Positions 1 through 9,627 of a stretch of DNA of 64,000 bases are shown here, in pieces. The stretch is from assembly GCA_043228905.1 (NCBI GenBank), contig JBHGNT010000011.1, positions 1,488,001-1,552,000 on the forward strand, given 5' to 3'. Made by a program: the position numbers and the translations under genes. Below the pieces are notes generated by a model. That model saw nothing but the letters and a program-made list of their open reading frames with translations, made no database searches and was not told the origin of the DNA. Within the stretch, counting starts at the first letter, position 1. Each line of letters starts with the position of its first letter. This DNA comes from Azolla caroliniana (lineage: Eukaryota > Polypodiophyta).

Positions 1-901
1 ACGAGGAAGAGGGACCACTAGATTGTCTACCATGCCCTCTAGCATTATCTTTCTCCTTATTTTTAAGGGCATAACAATCTTTCTTAAGGTGACCCTTTTT
101 ATGACAGTAATGGCACTCCATATTTTTCTTCCTAGATTTGCTTCTACCTCTATCATTTCCACCACTATTTCTTGTTTGGCTCCTACCACGATGTTGGTTC
201 TTGCGAGGACCAACATCAGAAACATTATATGCATCTCCATTATGTGATGCAATCACAGATTTTCTACGAATTTCTTCACCTAAAAGTGCTCCACATATAT
301 CATTATAGACTAGTTTCCCGTTTGGTGCACTAGCACTAATGGCAGTGCAAAAGGTGTCCCATGATGTAGGCAAAGTGCATAACAGAAATACACATTTCAG
401 CTCATCATCCAAAATCATTTTCTGAGCTAGTAGTTGTGACCACAATGCATCAAAGTCGTTCAAATGAGAGGCGACACTGTCATTGTCCTTCATTCGAAGA
501 TCATAAAGTTTTCTCATTAGATAAACTTTGTTTGATGCGGTCTCTTTTTCATATGTGTTGCATAATTTGGTCCATAGTATTTCAGCCGAGTCACAATCTA
601 GGACCGTGAAATACACATTGTCGGCTAGGTGTAGTCTTATAGTAGACATTGCCAAGAGATCGAGCTCTTCCCAATCATCTTTGGTCATGCCCTCAGGTCT
701 CTTGGCTTCACCACTTAATGGTCTTAATTGCCTTCTTTGAATCAGGACATCTCTCATCTGATTCTTCCACAAGGCAAAGTTGGATCCGTCAAATTTACGG
801 ATCTCAAGGTGGTCTTTTCCACTCATAGGGTGATTTCTATGGGAATTGAACGAACCACCGCGTGAGGTACTTGAAACCTCGGACATTTCAGAGGCAGCCA
901 T
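1..901 (-). CDS. gag: Copia Gag (UBN2-type capsid plus CCHC zinc knuckle), C-terminus beyond the window edge
   Basis: The minus frame from the ATG at 901-899 stays open to base 1 (about 300 codons) with no stop, in contrast to almost every other element here. It starts MAASEMSEVSST. It then has the Copia Gag signature around residues 35-55 (IRKFDGSNFALWKNQMRD), a middle segment with LCTLPTSWDTF, a basic R/S/G-rich stretch, and a zinc knuckle near residues 270-285 (CHYCHKKGHLKKDC, spacing CX2CX4HX4C). Gag forms the virus-like particle and the knuckle binds element RNA. The reading frame has no stop codon inside the window, so it does not end here and is easy to overlook. The start follows the primer site by 476 bp, a normal leader length. 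Confidence 0.88.
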   Translation of the reverse strand, partial: MAASEMSEVSSTSRGGSFNSHRNHPMSGKDHLEIRKFDGSNFALWKNQMRDVLIQRRQLRPLSGEAKRPEGMTKDDWEELDLLAMSTIRLHLADNVYFTVLDCDSAEILWTKLCNTYEKETASNKVYLMRKLYDLRMKDNDSVASHLNDFDALWSQLLAQKMILDDELKCVFLLCTLPTSWDTFCTAISASAPNGKLVYNDICGALLGEEIRRKSVIASHNGDAYNVSDVGPRKNQHRGRSQTRNSGGNDRGRSKSRKKNMECHYCHKKGHLKKDCYALKNKEKDNARGHGRQSSGPSSS

Positions 902-1377
902 TTGGAAGCTAGGTAAACTTGGTCAATCCCAAATATAAACAACTAACAATAGTTGAGACACTACTCCCTACCTAGTCTCAAGCCGTGTTCTAGGGTAGGT
1001 ATGTGTGTTCGATTGAGGACAACACCTCTTTCTTATATCAGCCAAGGTAAAATGTCTGTAACCAAGACGTAACTTCAACGTCACAAACTCACATCAAGTG
1101 AGCAAGCATCGAAAGGAGAAAAAAAAGAAACCAAACACAGGTTCTTTTGCGTGTAAATCCTCACTTCTGTATACTAGAAACAACAAGTCTTCTCTGTTTC
1201 TACCTTCCACCAAGGTCTATTTTTCCCCAAAAAATAGGCACACAAAAAAAACTGTTCAAGACGGAAACGTGTAGTAGATATTACCTCTGTCGAGGTCCTG
1301 GAAAAATAGCATGCGCAGAGGGGGAAAAACGCAGAAATGTAGATGCTTGTTGCTACACACAGTCTCACAAAGTCCAC

Positions 1378-1389
1378 GCTCTGATACCA
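1378..1389 (-). other. Primer binding site, tRNA-iMet type
   Basis: On the minus strand this reads TGGTATCAGAGC, the usual Copia primer site complementary to the 3' end of initiator Met tRNA. It lies one base inside the LTR end (...TTCAACA). It fixes the element's orientation and the inner LTR border. Confidence 0.9.
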
Positions 1390-1390
1390 C

Positions 1391-1630
1391 TGTTGAATCT
1401 GGAGTAATGGAGGCGGACGAGCTGCTGTTTTCTGGCCTGCACAGAAAATGTCGAACACACACACACACAGAGAAAAACAGCACACACGAAAAAAACAGAA
1501 AAGAGAAAGACAAAACTTTTTGGGGGCCAATGAAACCCTCATTTCTATTAGTTTATATACCTATGCGTAAATAGTAAGAAATTACAGATTTGGCCTTTTC
1601 TTACTATCATAGGTCATCTTTGTTTGACAG
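1391..1630 (-). repeat. 5' LTR of the left-edge Copia element
   Basis: The inner end is ...TTCAACA on the minus strand, directly before the primer site. A TATA box (TATATAAAC on the minus strand, about 1550-1561) lies about 165 bp upstream of the LTR end, followed by a GT-rich transcribed leader with a (CA/GT)n run near 1456-1475. The outer end is a guess: TGTCAAAC at about 1630 would be a legal LTR start, but no second copy or target duplication is available. Confidence 0.6.
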
Positions 1631-3081
1631 TCCGGCTACGGGATTGTCTTTGTCTAGCCAATTGGCACCGTCTATCTGATTGTTGCACCTTTGTTCGATC
1701 GTATGGCCGCCTATGTCATCGCCGAGACATGTCTTCTTCAAGCTCTAATTCTGATTGTGAGGATGATGAACCCAATCAGTGGTGATGATTCTTCCGCGGT
1801 GATTGATCCTTCTGCGCATCTAGGCAAGGAGAACACGCATCATATACCAAGTGATCCAAGCCTCCATAGTGATTCGCATTCTCCTCAATAAATTGTTTTT
1901 GATCCTGTTTTTTGTTTACATTGGCACAATAACATGTACATTCGCATAGCTTAACTTCATGAGAGAAACTATTGGCATGCCAAGTCTTGGCCAAAGCTGG
2001 AGGAGGAACCAATGATGGGGACAATCTACCCCCATAGGTTCTCCTCCAAAACAGATCTAATGAAGCGGAGGAAGAGAGTGTGGAAGGTTAGGTCAGGCCA
2101 CAACAAGAGTGGCACACACACAACGATGGGAGGTACAATGCTTGATATAGATCCATCACCATATTCAATTGCTCTGTTTGGATTGATGCAGGAATGAGGC
2201 ATTATGTTGTGGGGAAAACTGCAGAAACTTCTCAGATGGAACGACCACCATTTCTTTGGTGGGACCAACACACACACACACAACATAGCCGCAAACACAA
2301 AGATGGAGAGGGCTAAAGATATAGAGATAAACTCTGGGTGGCTAGGGTTTTAGGCAGAGAGAGCGAGGAAAGGGGAAAGGGGTTGAAAGCAAGATCAAGA
2401 TGTAGAAAGCGACGAGACCAAAGGCGACAGCGGTCCTTGTCCTAAACATAATGGTGTCATATTCTCCCAGATCGCGTGCATCTCGAGGATCCATGGAAGC
2501 TCGATCCTGGTCGCGTAGAAAAAATTCTTCTTCAACTACTTCTTCTTCTGCGTCTTCGTCTTCACAGAAACCCTAGCTACCATCTTTCTTTGCACGGAGG
2601 TAGAAGCCTGCAAATGCAGAGAGTCGTGGTGCAGTAGAAGTAACATTGATTTTTCCTGCACCGAAGCATGGTAGTGATGAAGAAGACGTGAAAACTGTCA
2701 TGAAGGATGGTTGTGTAAACGACAAACACTAGATTTCGACTTGTTAAAGATGCCCAGTTCTTAAAGGAAGCTTTGCCATTGTTATTGAGAAAGACTATTC
2801 TCCATCACAGTGTAGAAGGCAGTACTGAGATCTCCATAGCAAGATGGCTATCACACAAAAAGTCCACACACAAAAGCACACTCTCTAACACAAAAGCACA
2901 CTCTCTAACAAAGAGACACACAAAAGAGTGAGGGATCAGCGATGGAGAGGGAGAGTGCCGCATAGACTTCCTCCCAAGGGAGGGAGCTTTCAAGCTACAT
3001 GGCCATGGAAGACGTTGCTTAGATTTAGGTTTCCTTCACAATAGCAGACACCCACACAAAGAGATGCAATAAGACATAGAG
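1631..3081. other. Degenerate intergenic sequence without a supportable gene
   Basis: Nothing here resolves into an element with ends. A gypsy-like primer-site motif (TTGGCACCGTCTATCTG) occurs on the plus strand near 1665-1681. A (CA)n run lies near 2266-2281. A 20-bp motif (AAAAGCACACTCTCTAACAC-like) is repeated in tandem near 2871-2911. This sequence is the left flank of the Copia-1 insertion and is continuous with 11465 onward once Copia-1 is removed. Confidence 0.5.
2451..2710 (+). pseudogene. Possible decayed coding fragment of unknown origin
   Basis: A short plus-strand frame begins at ATG 2451 and gives a 41-residue Arg/Ser-rich peptide (MVSYSPRSRASRGSMEARSW...) before TAG at 2574. 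Past this and one further TAG, the same frame gives a plausible acidic segment (about 2610-2700, including IFPAPKHGSDEEDVKTV). A TAGGGTTTT motif lies about 100 bp upstream. It could be the 5' end of a dead host gene or a Gag start from an old element. I recognise no family. Confidence 0.25.
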
Positions 3082-3086
3082 ATGCA
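3082..3086. other. Target site duplication ATGCA (left copy, Copia-1)
   Basis: ATGCA sits directly outside the left LTR and is repeated exactly at 11460-11464 outside the right LTR. This proves that 3087-11459 inserted as one unit, including the element nested inside it. Confidence 0.95.
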
Positions 3087-3891
3087 TGGTGGGAGACAAG
3101 TCCCTCCGGATGGGAAGGGAGAAGAACAATGCTGATGAACAAACTCAGCCGAGGCCTAAACCGTATGAGGAGTACCCGGCTACGGAGAGCCGGATGGTGC
3201 AGACCCGGTGAGAGCCGGATGAGGAGTACCCGGCTACGGAGAGCCGGATGGTGCAGACCCGGTGAGAACCGGATGAGGAGTACTCGGCTACGGAGAGCCG
3301 GATGGTGCAGACCCGGTGAGGACCGGATGAGGAGTACCCGGCTACAGAGAGCCGGTTGGTGCAGACCCGGTGAGGACCGGATGAGGAGTACTCGGCTACG
3401 GAGAGCCGGATGGTGAAGACCCGGTGAGGAGTGCTCACCGGATGAAGAGACATATTAGTAAATATGTTTATGAGAGTCCATCATGGCTATATTTGTAAAT
3501 AGCCGAAAAGTCATATTAGTATAAATATGACTTAGGGCAAGCTTTTAGTAAGTTGTTGGTATTCTTGTTGGTGCAAGGAGAGAGAGAGCGCGAAACTGTG
3601 TACAGAGAGAGAGAGAGAAAGAGGTTGTTGCCTCTGTTGTAACCGCCGCCTGTGGCGAGGATCGTGAGCACGAGGTCGTTGCCTCCGTGAACTATCTATT
3701 GTACATTCTAGCATAGTGATATTTGCAGGCTGTGGGCTGCCGTGGTTTTTCCCTTAGTTTGGGTTTTCCACGTAAACATCCTGCATACTCGTCTCCTCTC
3801 TTGTGTCGTGCATTCATTCCCGTTTTCTGTGTATGATTTTAAGCTCGGTTGTGGCCGAGCATTGCGCATAATGAGCGTTGAGTTCTCGTCA
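3087..3891 (+). repeat. 5' LTR of Copia-1
   Basis: 805 bp, TGGTGGGAGAC...CTCGTCA. The first bases read TGGT rather than the TGTT of the 3' copy. U3 carries five 54-bp minisatellite units (about 3167-3430). A TATA box (AGTATAAATATGAC, about 3518-3531) lies downstream, followed by a purine-rich leader. The end is fixed by the primer site two bases later. Confidence 0.93.
3167..3430 (+). repeat. 54-bp minisatellite in the U3 of Copia-1's 5' LTR (5 units)
   Basis: The units begin CCGGATGAGGAGTACCCGGC and recur every 54 bp with a few substitutions each. Because 54 is divisible by three, the array is open on both strands and yields 18-residue peptide repeats. These are an artefact of unit length, not genes. 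The array sits upstream of the TATA box, where plant Copia elements often carry repeated enhancer units. Confidence 0.9.
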
Positions 3892-3893
3892 AG

Positions 3894-3905
3894 TGGTATC
3901 AGAGC
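3894..3905 (+). other. Primer binding site of Copia-1 (tRNA-iMet)
   Basis: TGGTATCAGAGC follows the LTR end by two bases (AG). It is identical to the primer sites of Copia-3 and Copia-4. Confidence 0.95.
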
Positions 3906-3921
3906 AAAAACGACTCAAAAA

Positions 3922-4669
3922 ATGGACGATTCGTTGGGAGGCATGTTCAAGCTCACCGGCTCCAACTATTCGGTGTGGAAGTCGAAGATGAGGGACATGC
4001 TCGTGGTTAAAGATCTTTGGTTGCCGGTTCAGTTCGGGGACAAGAGACCGGACAAAATCGACGCCACGATATGGGAGGTGATGCACATGAAGACAACGGC
4101 GTACATACGGTGCTTCATCGACATGAGCCTATATAACAACTTCAATGAAGAGAGCAAGGCTCATGAGCTCTGGGAGAAGATCGGCATTATGTTTCAAAAC
4201 AAAAATGTTGTCAATCAGGTTTCGATATTCCGGAATCTAGTAAGACTCCGGTACCAAGATGGCTCCAGCATGGCGGAGCACATGAATGCCTTCCAGGGGT
4301 TGATCCACCAGGAAACATCATTGGAAGTACCTCTTGCCGATGAGGTACTAGCGCTGCTCCTACTCAGTTCCCTCCCGGATAGCTGGGAGACGTTGGTTGT
4401 CACTTTGGGCAACGCCGGGCCGGAAGGAAAACGGTTATCCCTAGCACGAGTAAACTCGAGCTTGCTAGATGAGGAGGCGCGTCGAAAAAGATAAAGATAC
4501 GAGCTCCGACTCCAAAGCGCTCCCTACCGAATCGGAACGCGGAAGACATAGAAACCGTAGTTCCCAGAACCGGGAGAAGTCGGGGACACGGTCAAAGTCA
4601 AGGGGGAGGCCTACTTGCTTCTATTGCGGCAAGCCGGGACACTTCCAAAAGAACTGTTGGCATTTCTGA
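3922..4669 (+). pseudogene. gag: Copia-1 Gag, frameshifted
   Basis: Starts MDDSLGGMFKLTGSNYSVWK at 3922, 17 bp after the primer site, with the UBN2-type Gag fold through about residue 190. An extra A in the run at 4485-4489 shifts the frame just after LLDEEARR. The knuckle (CFYCGKPGHFQKNC, about 4615-4656) is therefore in the next frame and ends at TGA 4667-4669. The same extra A is present in Copia-3 (39092-39096), so the lesion predates both insertions. Confidence 0.9.
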
Positions 4670-6283
4670 AAAGACAAGGAAACCGACGGTACCGATTCGA
4701 AGCGGACCCCGGACCGGAACGGTACAGACCGGAGGGGGCCGGACCGGAAGGGAACGACGGCAATCGTGGCAAGTGAAGAAGAGTTTATGCTCATCACCGA
4801 GGAGAATGAGATAAACCTTGCCGGCGACGAGATGACCTGGGTGGTAGACTCCGGAGCGTCGTTCCACCTTACCCCGGACCGGAAATGCTTCTCATCCTAC
4901 TCAGACGGTGATCACGGCTGTGTCCGGATGGGGAATGAAGTTACATGCCAAATTGTCAGCATAGGAGACGTGTGGCTGACAACACCAACCAGATGCAAGT
5001 TGCTGTTGAAAGATGTCTGACACGTTCCGGAGGTTCGTCTGAACCTGATATCAGCCGGTCGGCTGGATGATGAAGGCTACACTGGTAGCATCCGGAACGG
5101 TGTCATGAAGTTCAACAAAGGGAGCCTGATTGTGGCTCGGGCCCGGAAGGTCAACACATTGTACCTGATGAATGCCCGATTATGTCCGGAAGAAGTGAAC
5201 GTGGCATCCAACACTGCCAGTGAGCTGTGGCACAAGAGGCTGTGTCACATGAGCGAGAAGGGGATGAAGAAGCTTGTAGAAGACAACCTCATTCCAGTGA
5301 AGAACATGCACTTGGAGAAGTGCACTGATTGTCTGGCCGGTAAACAAAACCGGACCTCCTTCCGATCGAGGCCACCGATGAGACGTAATGCACCACTGGA
5401 GTTGGTGCATACTGATGTGTGTCAAGTGGACACGAAGTCAAATGCAGGATCACAGTACTTTGTGACGTTCATAGATGACCACAGCCGGAAGTTGTGGGCC
5501 ACACCGTTGAAGACAAAGGATCAGGTGTTGTTCGTCTTCAAAGAGCTCCACGCGAGAGTGGAAAGAGAAACCCGCCGGAAGCTGAAGGCGGTCCGAGCAG
5601 ATAACGCAGGTGAATACCGGGGCAGTTCGAGGAGTACTGTCGCTCGAAGGGAATCCGGCTCGAATTTACCATGCCGAAGACGCCGGAACTAAACGGACTG
5701 GCCGAGAGGATGAACCGGACCATAATGGAGAGGGTCGGGAGTATGCTAGCGCATGCAAAACTACCCAAGAAGTTTTGGGCTGAGGCATTATCGACAGCGA
5801 CATATGTGATAAATGGATCACCCTCGGTACCCTTGGACGGAGACACACCGCAGAGAGTATGGACCGGTAAGGAAGTATCCTACCAGCATCTGAAGGTGTT
5901 CGGGTGTCTCGCGTACGTGCATGTAGCTAAGGACCGGAGAGGAAAGTTAGATCCAAATTCCCGGCCATGCATATGCCTCGGTTACGGTGACGATGAGTTC
6001 GGCTACCGAGTGTGGGACTTGATCGAAAATGAACTCCGAGTCGACCGGTAAGGATCGACTCTACGATGAACAGTCCCAACCGGCAAGAGACTGGTTAGGA
6101 CTCGAGGGACCAGCCGGTTACGGTGAGGATACCGAACAGGCTGAAGAAGAAGTAGAGGAAGCTGAAACCGGAACCGGCCAAGACCCCGAATCGGATTCGG
6201 ATGAAGAGCAAATGGAGGAGCCGGTTACCGAAGCCCGAAGACAGAGATATCCTCTTAGAGAGAGAAGGGCGCCCTCGAGGTAG
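4670..6283 (+). pseudogene. pol: Copia-1 protease and integrase, broken
   Basis: The protease segment (4766-5020) has the active site WVVDSGASFHLT and stops at TGA 5018-5020. Copia-3 has the identical stop. The integrase N-terminal zinc site (LWHKRLCHMSEKG...CTDCLAGKQ) and the first catalytic Asp (VHTDVCQ) lie in the frame 5105-5692. The second Asp lies in RADNAGEY. A further frame change near 5660 moves the catalytic-Glu segment (ELNGLAERMN) to the frame 5671-6051. About 80 bp present in Copia-3 are deleted near 6021-6029. The acidic linker before RT ends at TAG 6281-6283. Confidence 0.88.
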
Positions 6284-6294
6284 AGTAGCTAAAC

Positions 6295-7122
6295 GTGAAG
6301 ACAGCATTCCTTCACGGCGACCTCGAAGAGGAGATCTACATGCAACAACCGGAAGGATTCGTGGAGAAAGGGAAGGAGCATCTGGTATGCCGGCTGAAGA
6401 AGAGCCTGTACGGACTAAAGCAGGCTCCCCGACAATGGTACCAGAAGTTCGACTCCTTCATGACCGATCAAGGGTACCACAAGACGCAAACCGATCACTG
6501 CGTGTTTGTGAAGAAGTTCGAAGGAGGTGACTTCCTGATACTCCTTCTGTACGTGGATGACATGTTGATCGTCGGACGGGACCAAGTCAAAATACGGATG
6601 CTGAAGAAGGCTCTCAACCGGACCTTTTCAATGAAAGACTTGGGTCCGACAAAAAGGTGCTGGGGATGCATATTATTCGGAACCGGTCAGTGAAGCAATT
6701 GTGGCTGTCACAGGAGAAGTACGTGACAAAGGTGCTTCACCGGTTCAACATGTCAGATGCGAAACCGGTCGGATCGACACTTCCGGCAAACTACAGGCTA
6801 TCCGGTAAGCAAAGCCTGAAGACGAAAGCAGAGAAGGCGGATATGATGAAGATTCCATATGCCTCTGCCATCGGGAGCTTGATGTACGCAATGGTGTGTA
6901 CCCGACCGGATATAGGATACGCAGTCGGAGTGGTGAGCCGGTTCATGAGCAATCCCGGCAAGGAGCACTGGAACGCGGTCAAATGGATACTCCGGTATTT
7001 GAAGGGCACTTCAAATATGTGTCTCCGATTCGGCTCCGGAAAACCTCAACTTGACGGTTTTACCGATTCGGCATGTCAGCTGATGTGGATACCAGCCGGT
7101 CTACATCCGGGTATGTAATGAT
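6295..7122 (+). pseudogene. pol: Copia-1 RT (5' truncated) and start of RNase H
   Basis: The sequence jumps from the pre-RT linker straight to VKTAFLHGDLEEEIYMQQPE. Compared with Copia-4, about 400 bp covering the first RT motifs are missing. The catalytic YVDDMLIV is present (about 6550-6573). A frame change near 6650 leads into 6657-7118, with the connection and RNase H start (GFTDSA). The open sequence is cut at 7122/7123 by the nested element. Confidence 0.88.
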
Positions 7123-7127
7123 ATATG
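7123..7127. other. Target site duplication ATATG of the nested non-autonomous element
   Basis: ATATG at 7123-7127 is repeated at 10245-10249. Removing the element and one copy restores the sequence found in Copia-3 and Copia-4 (ATGACATATGCAGGGGGAG-like), confirming the ends exactly. Confidence 0.93.
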
Positions 7128-7766
7128 TGAAAAGAGAGATGATGATAGAAAAAAGAGAGAAGGAAAATATAGAAACCCAAATCTACAAAGATATATTAAT
7201 AAGGAGTGATGATCATAGAAACAAGAGAAAGAAGATACATAAACTCAAGCCTACAAGGATGAATTGATAACCACTCAACCAACACTACGTGAATAGGCAA
7301 GAAAACATCACAAGAAAACAAGCTTGCTCACCACCTCACTCTTCTTGCTTTATATGAAGTTCTCCTCTAGTAGATAAGTTTCGCTTGCTTTCTTTTCCAC
7401 GCTTTTTTTAGTGCTTTTCCATCTCCTATTCTTAGTTATGACACAACGATCTTCTAATCGTCATATCTCCCTCATCCATGCACCAAATTTAGAGTTTTAA
7501 AAAGCTACGGATAGCTCTCTTCACAACCTTTCTAACCCATATTTACACGTGATATTTGAGTGTCAAACGAGAGAGTTATGAGCGTTTGTTTCTGACTGCT
7601 TTTTGGTGGTCTGCTTTTTCCTTCTTTTACTTTTCTCCATCTTTCTTGTTTTTAGTTTGACTTATACTTGAAACCTTAGCTCGTGTTCTTGGCCTTCGGG
7701 TGTGAATGCTCCATACCTTATATTTTTGTAGACTTCAATACCTTGAATTCTAAAAACACTTTCACA
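7128..7766 (-). repeat. 3' LTR of the nested non-autonomous element
   Basis: 639 bp, more than 97% identical by eye to the right copy over the shared part. The outer end (TGAAAAGAGAG on the plus strand) abuts the duplication ATATG. The inner end (TTTCACA) abuts the polypurine tract. Confidence 0.88.
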
Positions 7767-7785
7767 TTTAGCCCTCCCCCTTGCT
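7767..7785 (-). other. Polypurine tract of the nested element
   Basis: On the minus strand AGCAAGGGGGAGGGCTAAA runs straight into the LTR start TGTGAAAG. It is the plus-strand priming site in replication and sets the element's direction. Confidence 0.85.
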
Positions 7786-8023
7786 TTTTGGTGAACCATT
7801 TATGGTGAACCCTAAGCTACTAATAAAACTAAAGGTTCTCCTTCGCCTTATTCATGGCTATAGACAAAGAAGGAGAAAATAAATAGAAAAGAAACAAACT
7901 ATGTGAGTAAAACCCCCGCTAGTCGATAGGAAAAACCTCACACTTCTAAACACACACACATACACATTGACAATTGCCATCACCATCTTCTCCTTGTCAA
8001 CACAAAGAAAGAGGTTACAACAA

Positions 8024-9622
8024 TTAGTATATCTTCATCAACTTTCCAAACAGAAGTAGGTCTATGTGATACATAACTCTTGATAGAAGTAAGCATGTTA
8101 ACATATGAATAAACCTTTCGAGCGAGCGAACCTTTTGTACAAATACCTTCAAAGCTTCGAGACTTGTCAGAATTGTCATATTTTGAATTATGTCGATCTT
8201 TGCTTCATCAACATGACTTTCTTCTTGGCACACCACATTCTCCACATTACCTTGTTTTGTATGTATGACCATTTCATCTAGAATCTCATCTCGAAAAGGA
8301 AGCAAAAATAAAACTCGTTTGGTTGAATCATTCAAGGGTTGGAAGTTGACGTCTTTCTCCTTTGGAACAACCACAATAAGTGAGACAAACTTCAAATTCT
8401 CCATATGATAAATGAAACTCTCTTGTAACAATGCTTTATGATCTATCTTTTGCACAACCTTAGATTCTTGAAGAGTTTGGGCAATTGGTACCTTCAATTT
8501 GATAAGGTCTTTGAAGCAATCTTCTCCTTTTATATGTGAATAGACATTTATGAGTAATTTTGGAAACTCAAAAAGAAAAGAACTAAACCTTAGATGCTCT
8601 TCTCCTTGGATATAGCTTGAAATCATCTTCTCCAAGGTGATAATGCTTTTCTCTTCAATGACTTCTTCTTCCTCCTTAGACACCATGTGGAATGATTTGT
8701 TTTCCCTATCCCACGAATATTCATCAATTGTTATGCTTTCCTCTTCTTGCTTGCCAATGTCGGTAGATGATTCCTTCTCCTTTATACATTTGATTAGTTG
8801 TGGTGGATCCTTTGATGGTGATAAGTTAATGATACTCCAATCATGCATTACAAGTAAATCTCTTGGCTCTTGGTCAAATTGTTGTTGAAGAGTTGATGCC
8901 CACATAACTTTGTTGCTACTCAATGCAAATCCAAAACACAAATCTTGCACAAACACCTTCATACACTGCATCTTGGCACTTACCAATGCTTCCTTACACG
9001 CATTGATCTCCAAAAGCCAATCTCCAGCTATCACTTCTAGGTTACCTTCTTCATCTTGCAACTTCGTTGTGGGTACTTCACCATCAACAACTTCTTTTGT
9101 CATATCTTCCATTTCATCTTGCACATATTCATCATCAACCACCATATCGCTTGTTGTATCAATAATGCCCTCAACATGATGTACATTGGCATCACCATCC
9201 ATAACATCGCTTCTCATAACAATCTCATTAGATTCGTCTTTCATATCATCATTCTTTATATCATGGTTGTCCTCATGAACTAAATGGGGGAACTCCACAT
9301 TCATCACCTCTTCTTCATTGTCTCTGGAATCACCTTCATAGACATCATTATAACTCCAAAAATTAGAATAATGATATGAGGGAACCTGTTGAATCGGACA
9401 TTGCAAGTATGTTGGTTGTTGGCTCATGACCGATCCACAATTATTATAGCTTGGATTTATGGTATATGACGCCGATACTCCATATGCTTCACCGAATAAC
9501 AACTTCTTCAATTGTTGATCATAACTTTGACATACTCGAAGCAAATCATGGAAAGACCTTGGGTACTTCATATGCACTTCATATTGAAAATATGGATCTA
9601 GCCCTGCTTTGAATCTTTCCAT
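8024..9622 (-). CDS. 532-residue ORF of the non-autonomous element: Gag remnant plus long acidic region
   Basis: Open from ATG 9622 to the stop at 8024. Residues 1-40 (MERFKAGLDPYFQYEVHMKY...LLRVCQSYDQQLK) look like the C-terminal end of a Ty3/gypsy retrotransposon Gag capsid, so the present ATG is probably an internal Met exposed by the deletion. Residues about 95-200 are strongly acidic (DNEEEVMN, DDEYVQDEMED). The remainder is a Glu/Lys/Ile-rich sequence with no knuckle and no protease or RT motif, and I recognise no family. An uninterrupted 1.6-kb frame in a dead neighbourhood suggests recent insertion. A minor shadow frame exists on the opposite strand. Confidence 0.7.
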   Translation of the reverse strand: MERFKAGLDPYFQYEVHMKYPRSFHDLLRVCQSYDQQLKKLLFGEAYGVSASYTINPSYNNCGSVMSQQPTYLQCPIQQVPSYHYSNFWSYNDVYEGDSRDNEEEVMNVEFPHLVHEDNHDIKNDDMKDESNEIVMRSDVMDGDANVHHVEGIIDTTSDMVVDDEYVQDEMEDMTKEVVDGEVPTTKLQDEEGNLEVIAGDWLLEINACKEALVSAKMQCMKVFVQDLCFGFALSSNKVMWASTLQQQFDQEPRDLLVMHDWSIINLSPSKDPPQLIKCIKEKESSTDIGKQEEESITIDEYSWDRENKSFHMVSKEEEEVIEEKSIITLEKMISSYIQGEEHLRFSSFLFEFPKLLINVYSHIKGEDCFKDLIKLKVPIAQTLQESKVVQKIDHKALLQESFIYHMENLKFVSLIVVVPKEKDVNFQPLNDSTKRVLFLLPFRDEILDEMVIHTKQGNVENVVCQEESHVDEAKIDIIQNMTILTSLEALKVFVQKVRSLERFIHMLTCLLLSRVMYHIDLLLFGKLMKIY

Positions 9623-9627
9623 CTACA

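Larger units (their letters stand above)
1..1630 (-). mobile_element. 5' part of a minus-strand Ty1/copia element, cut by the window edge
   Basis: Reading leftward the parts are an LTR (about 1630-1391), one spacer base, a tRNA-iMet primer site (1389-1378), a 476-bp leader (1377-902) and an open Gag frame (901-1). This is the 5' half of a Copia retrotransposon. Protease, integrase and RT would lie beyond the left edge. The outer LTR border is not fixed because its partner LTR and the target duplication are not visible. Confidence 0.85.

Noticed and set aside
1174-1574. Overlapping frames of 85-122 codons on both strands
   Set aside because: They fall inside the LTR and leader of the left-edge Copia and are low in complexity.
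3129-3453. Long frames on both strands with 18-residue repeats (also at 10488-11029)
   Set aside because: They are produced by the 54-bp LTR minisatellite, whose unit length is a multiple of three. They lie in U3, upstream of the TATA box.
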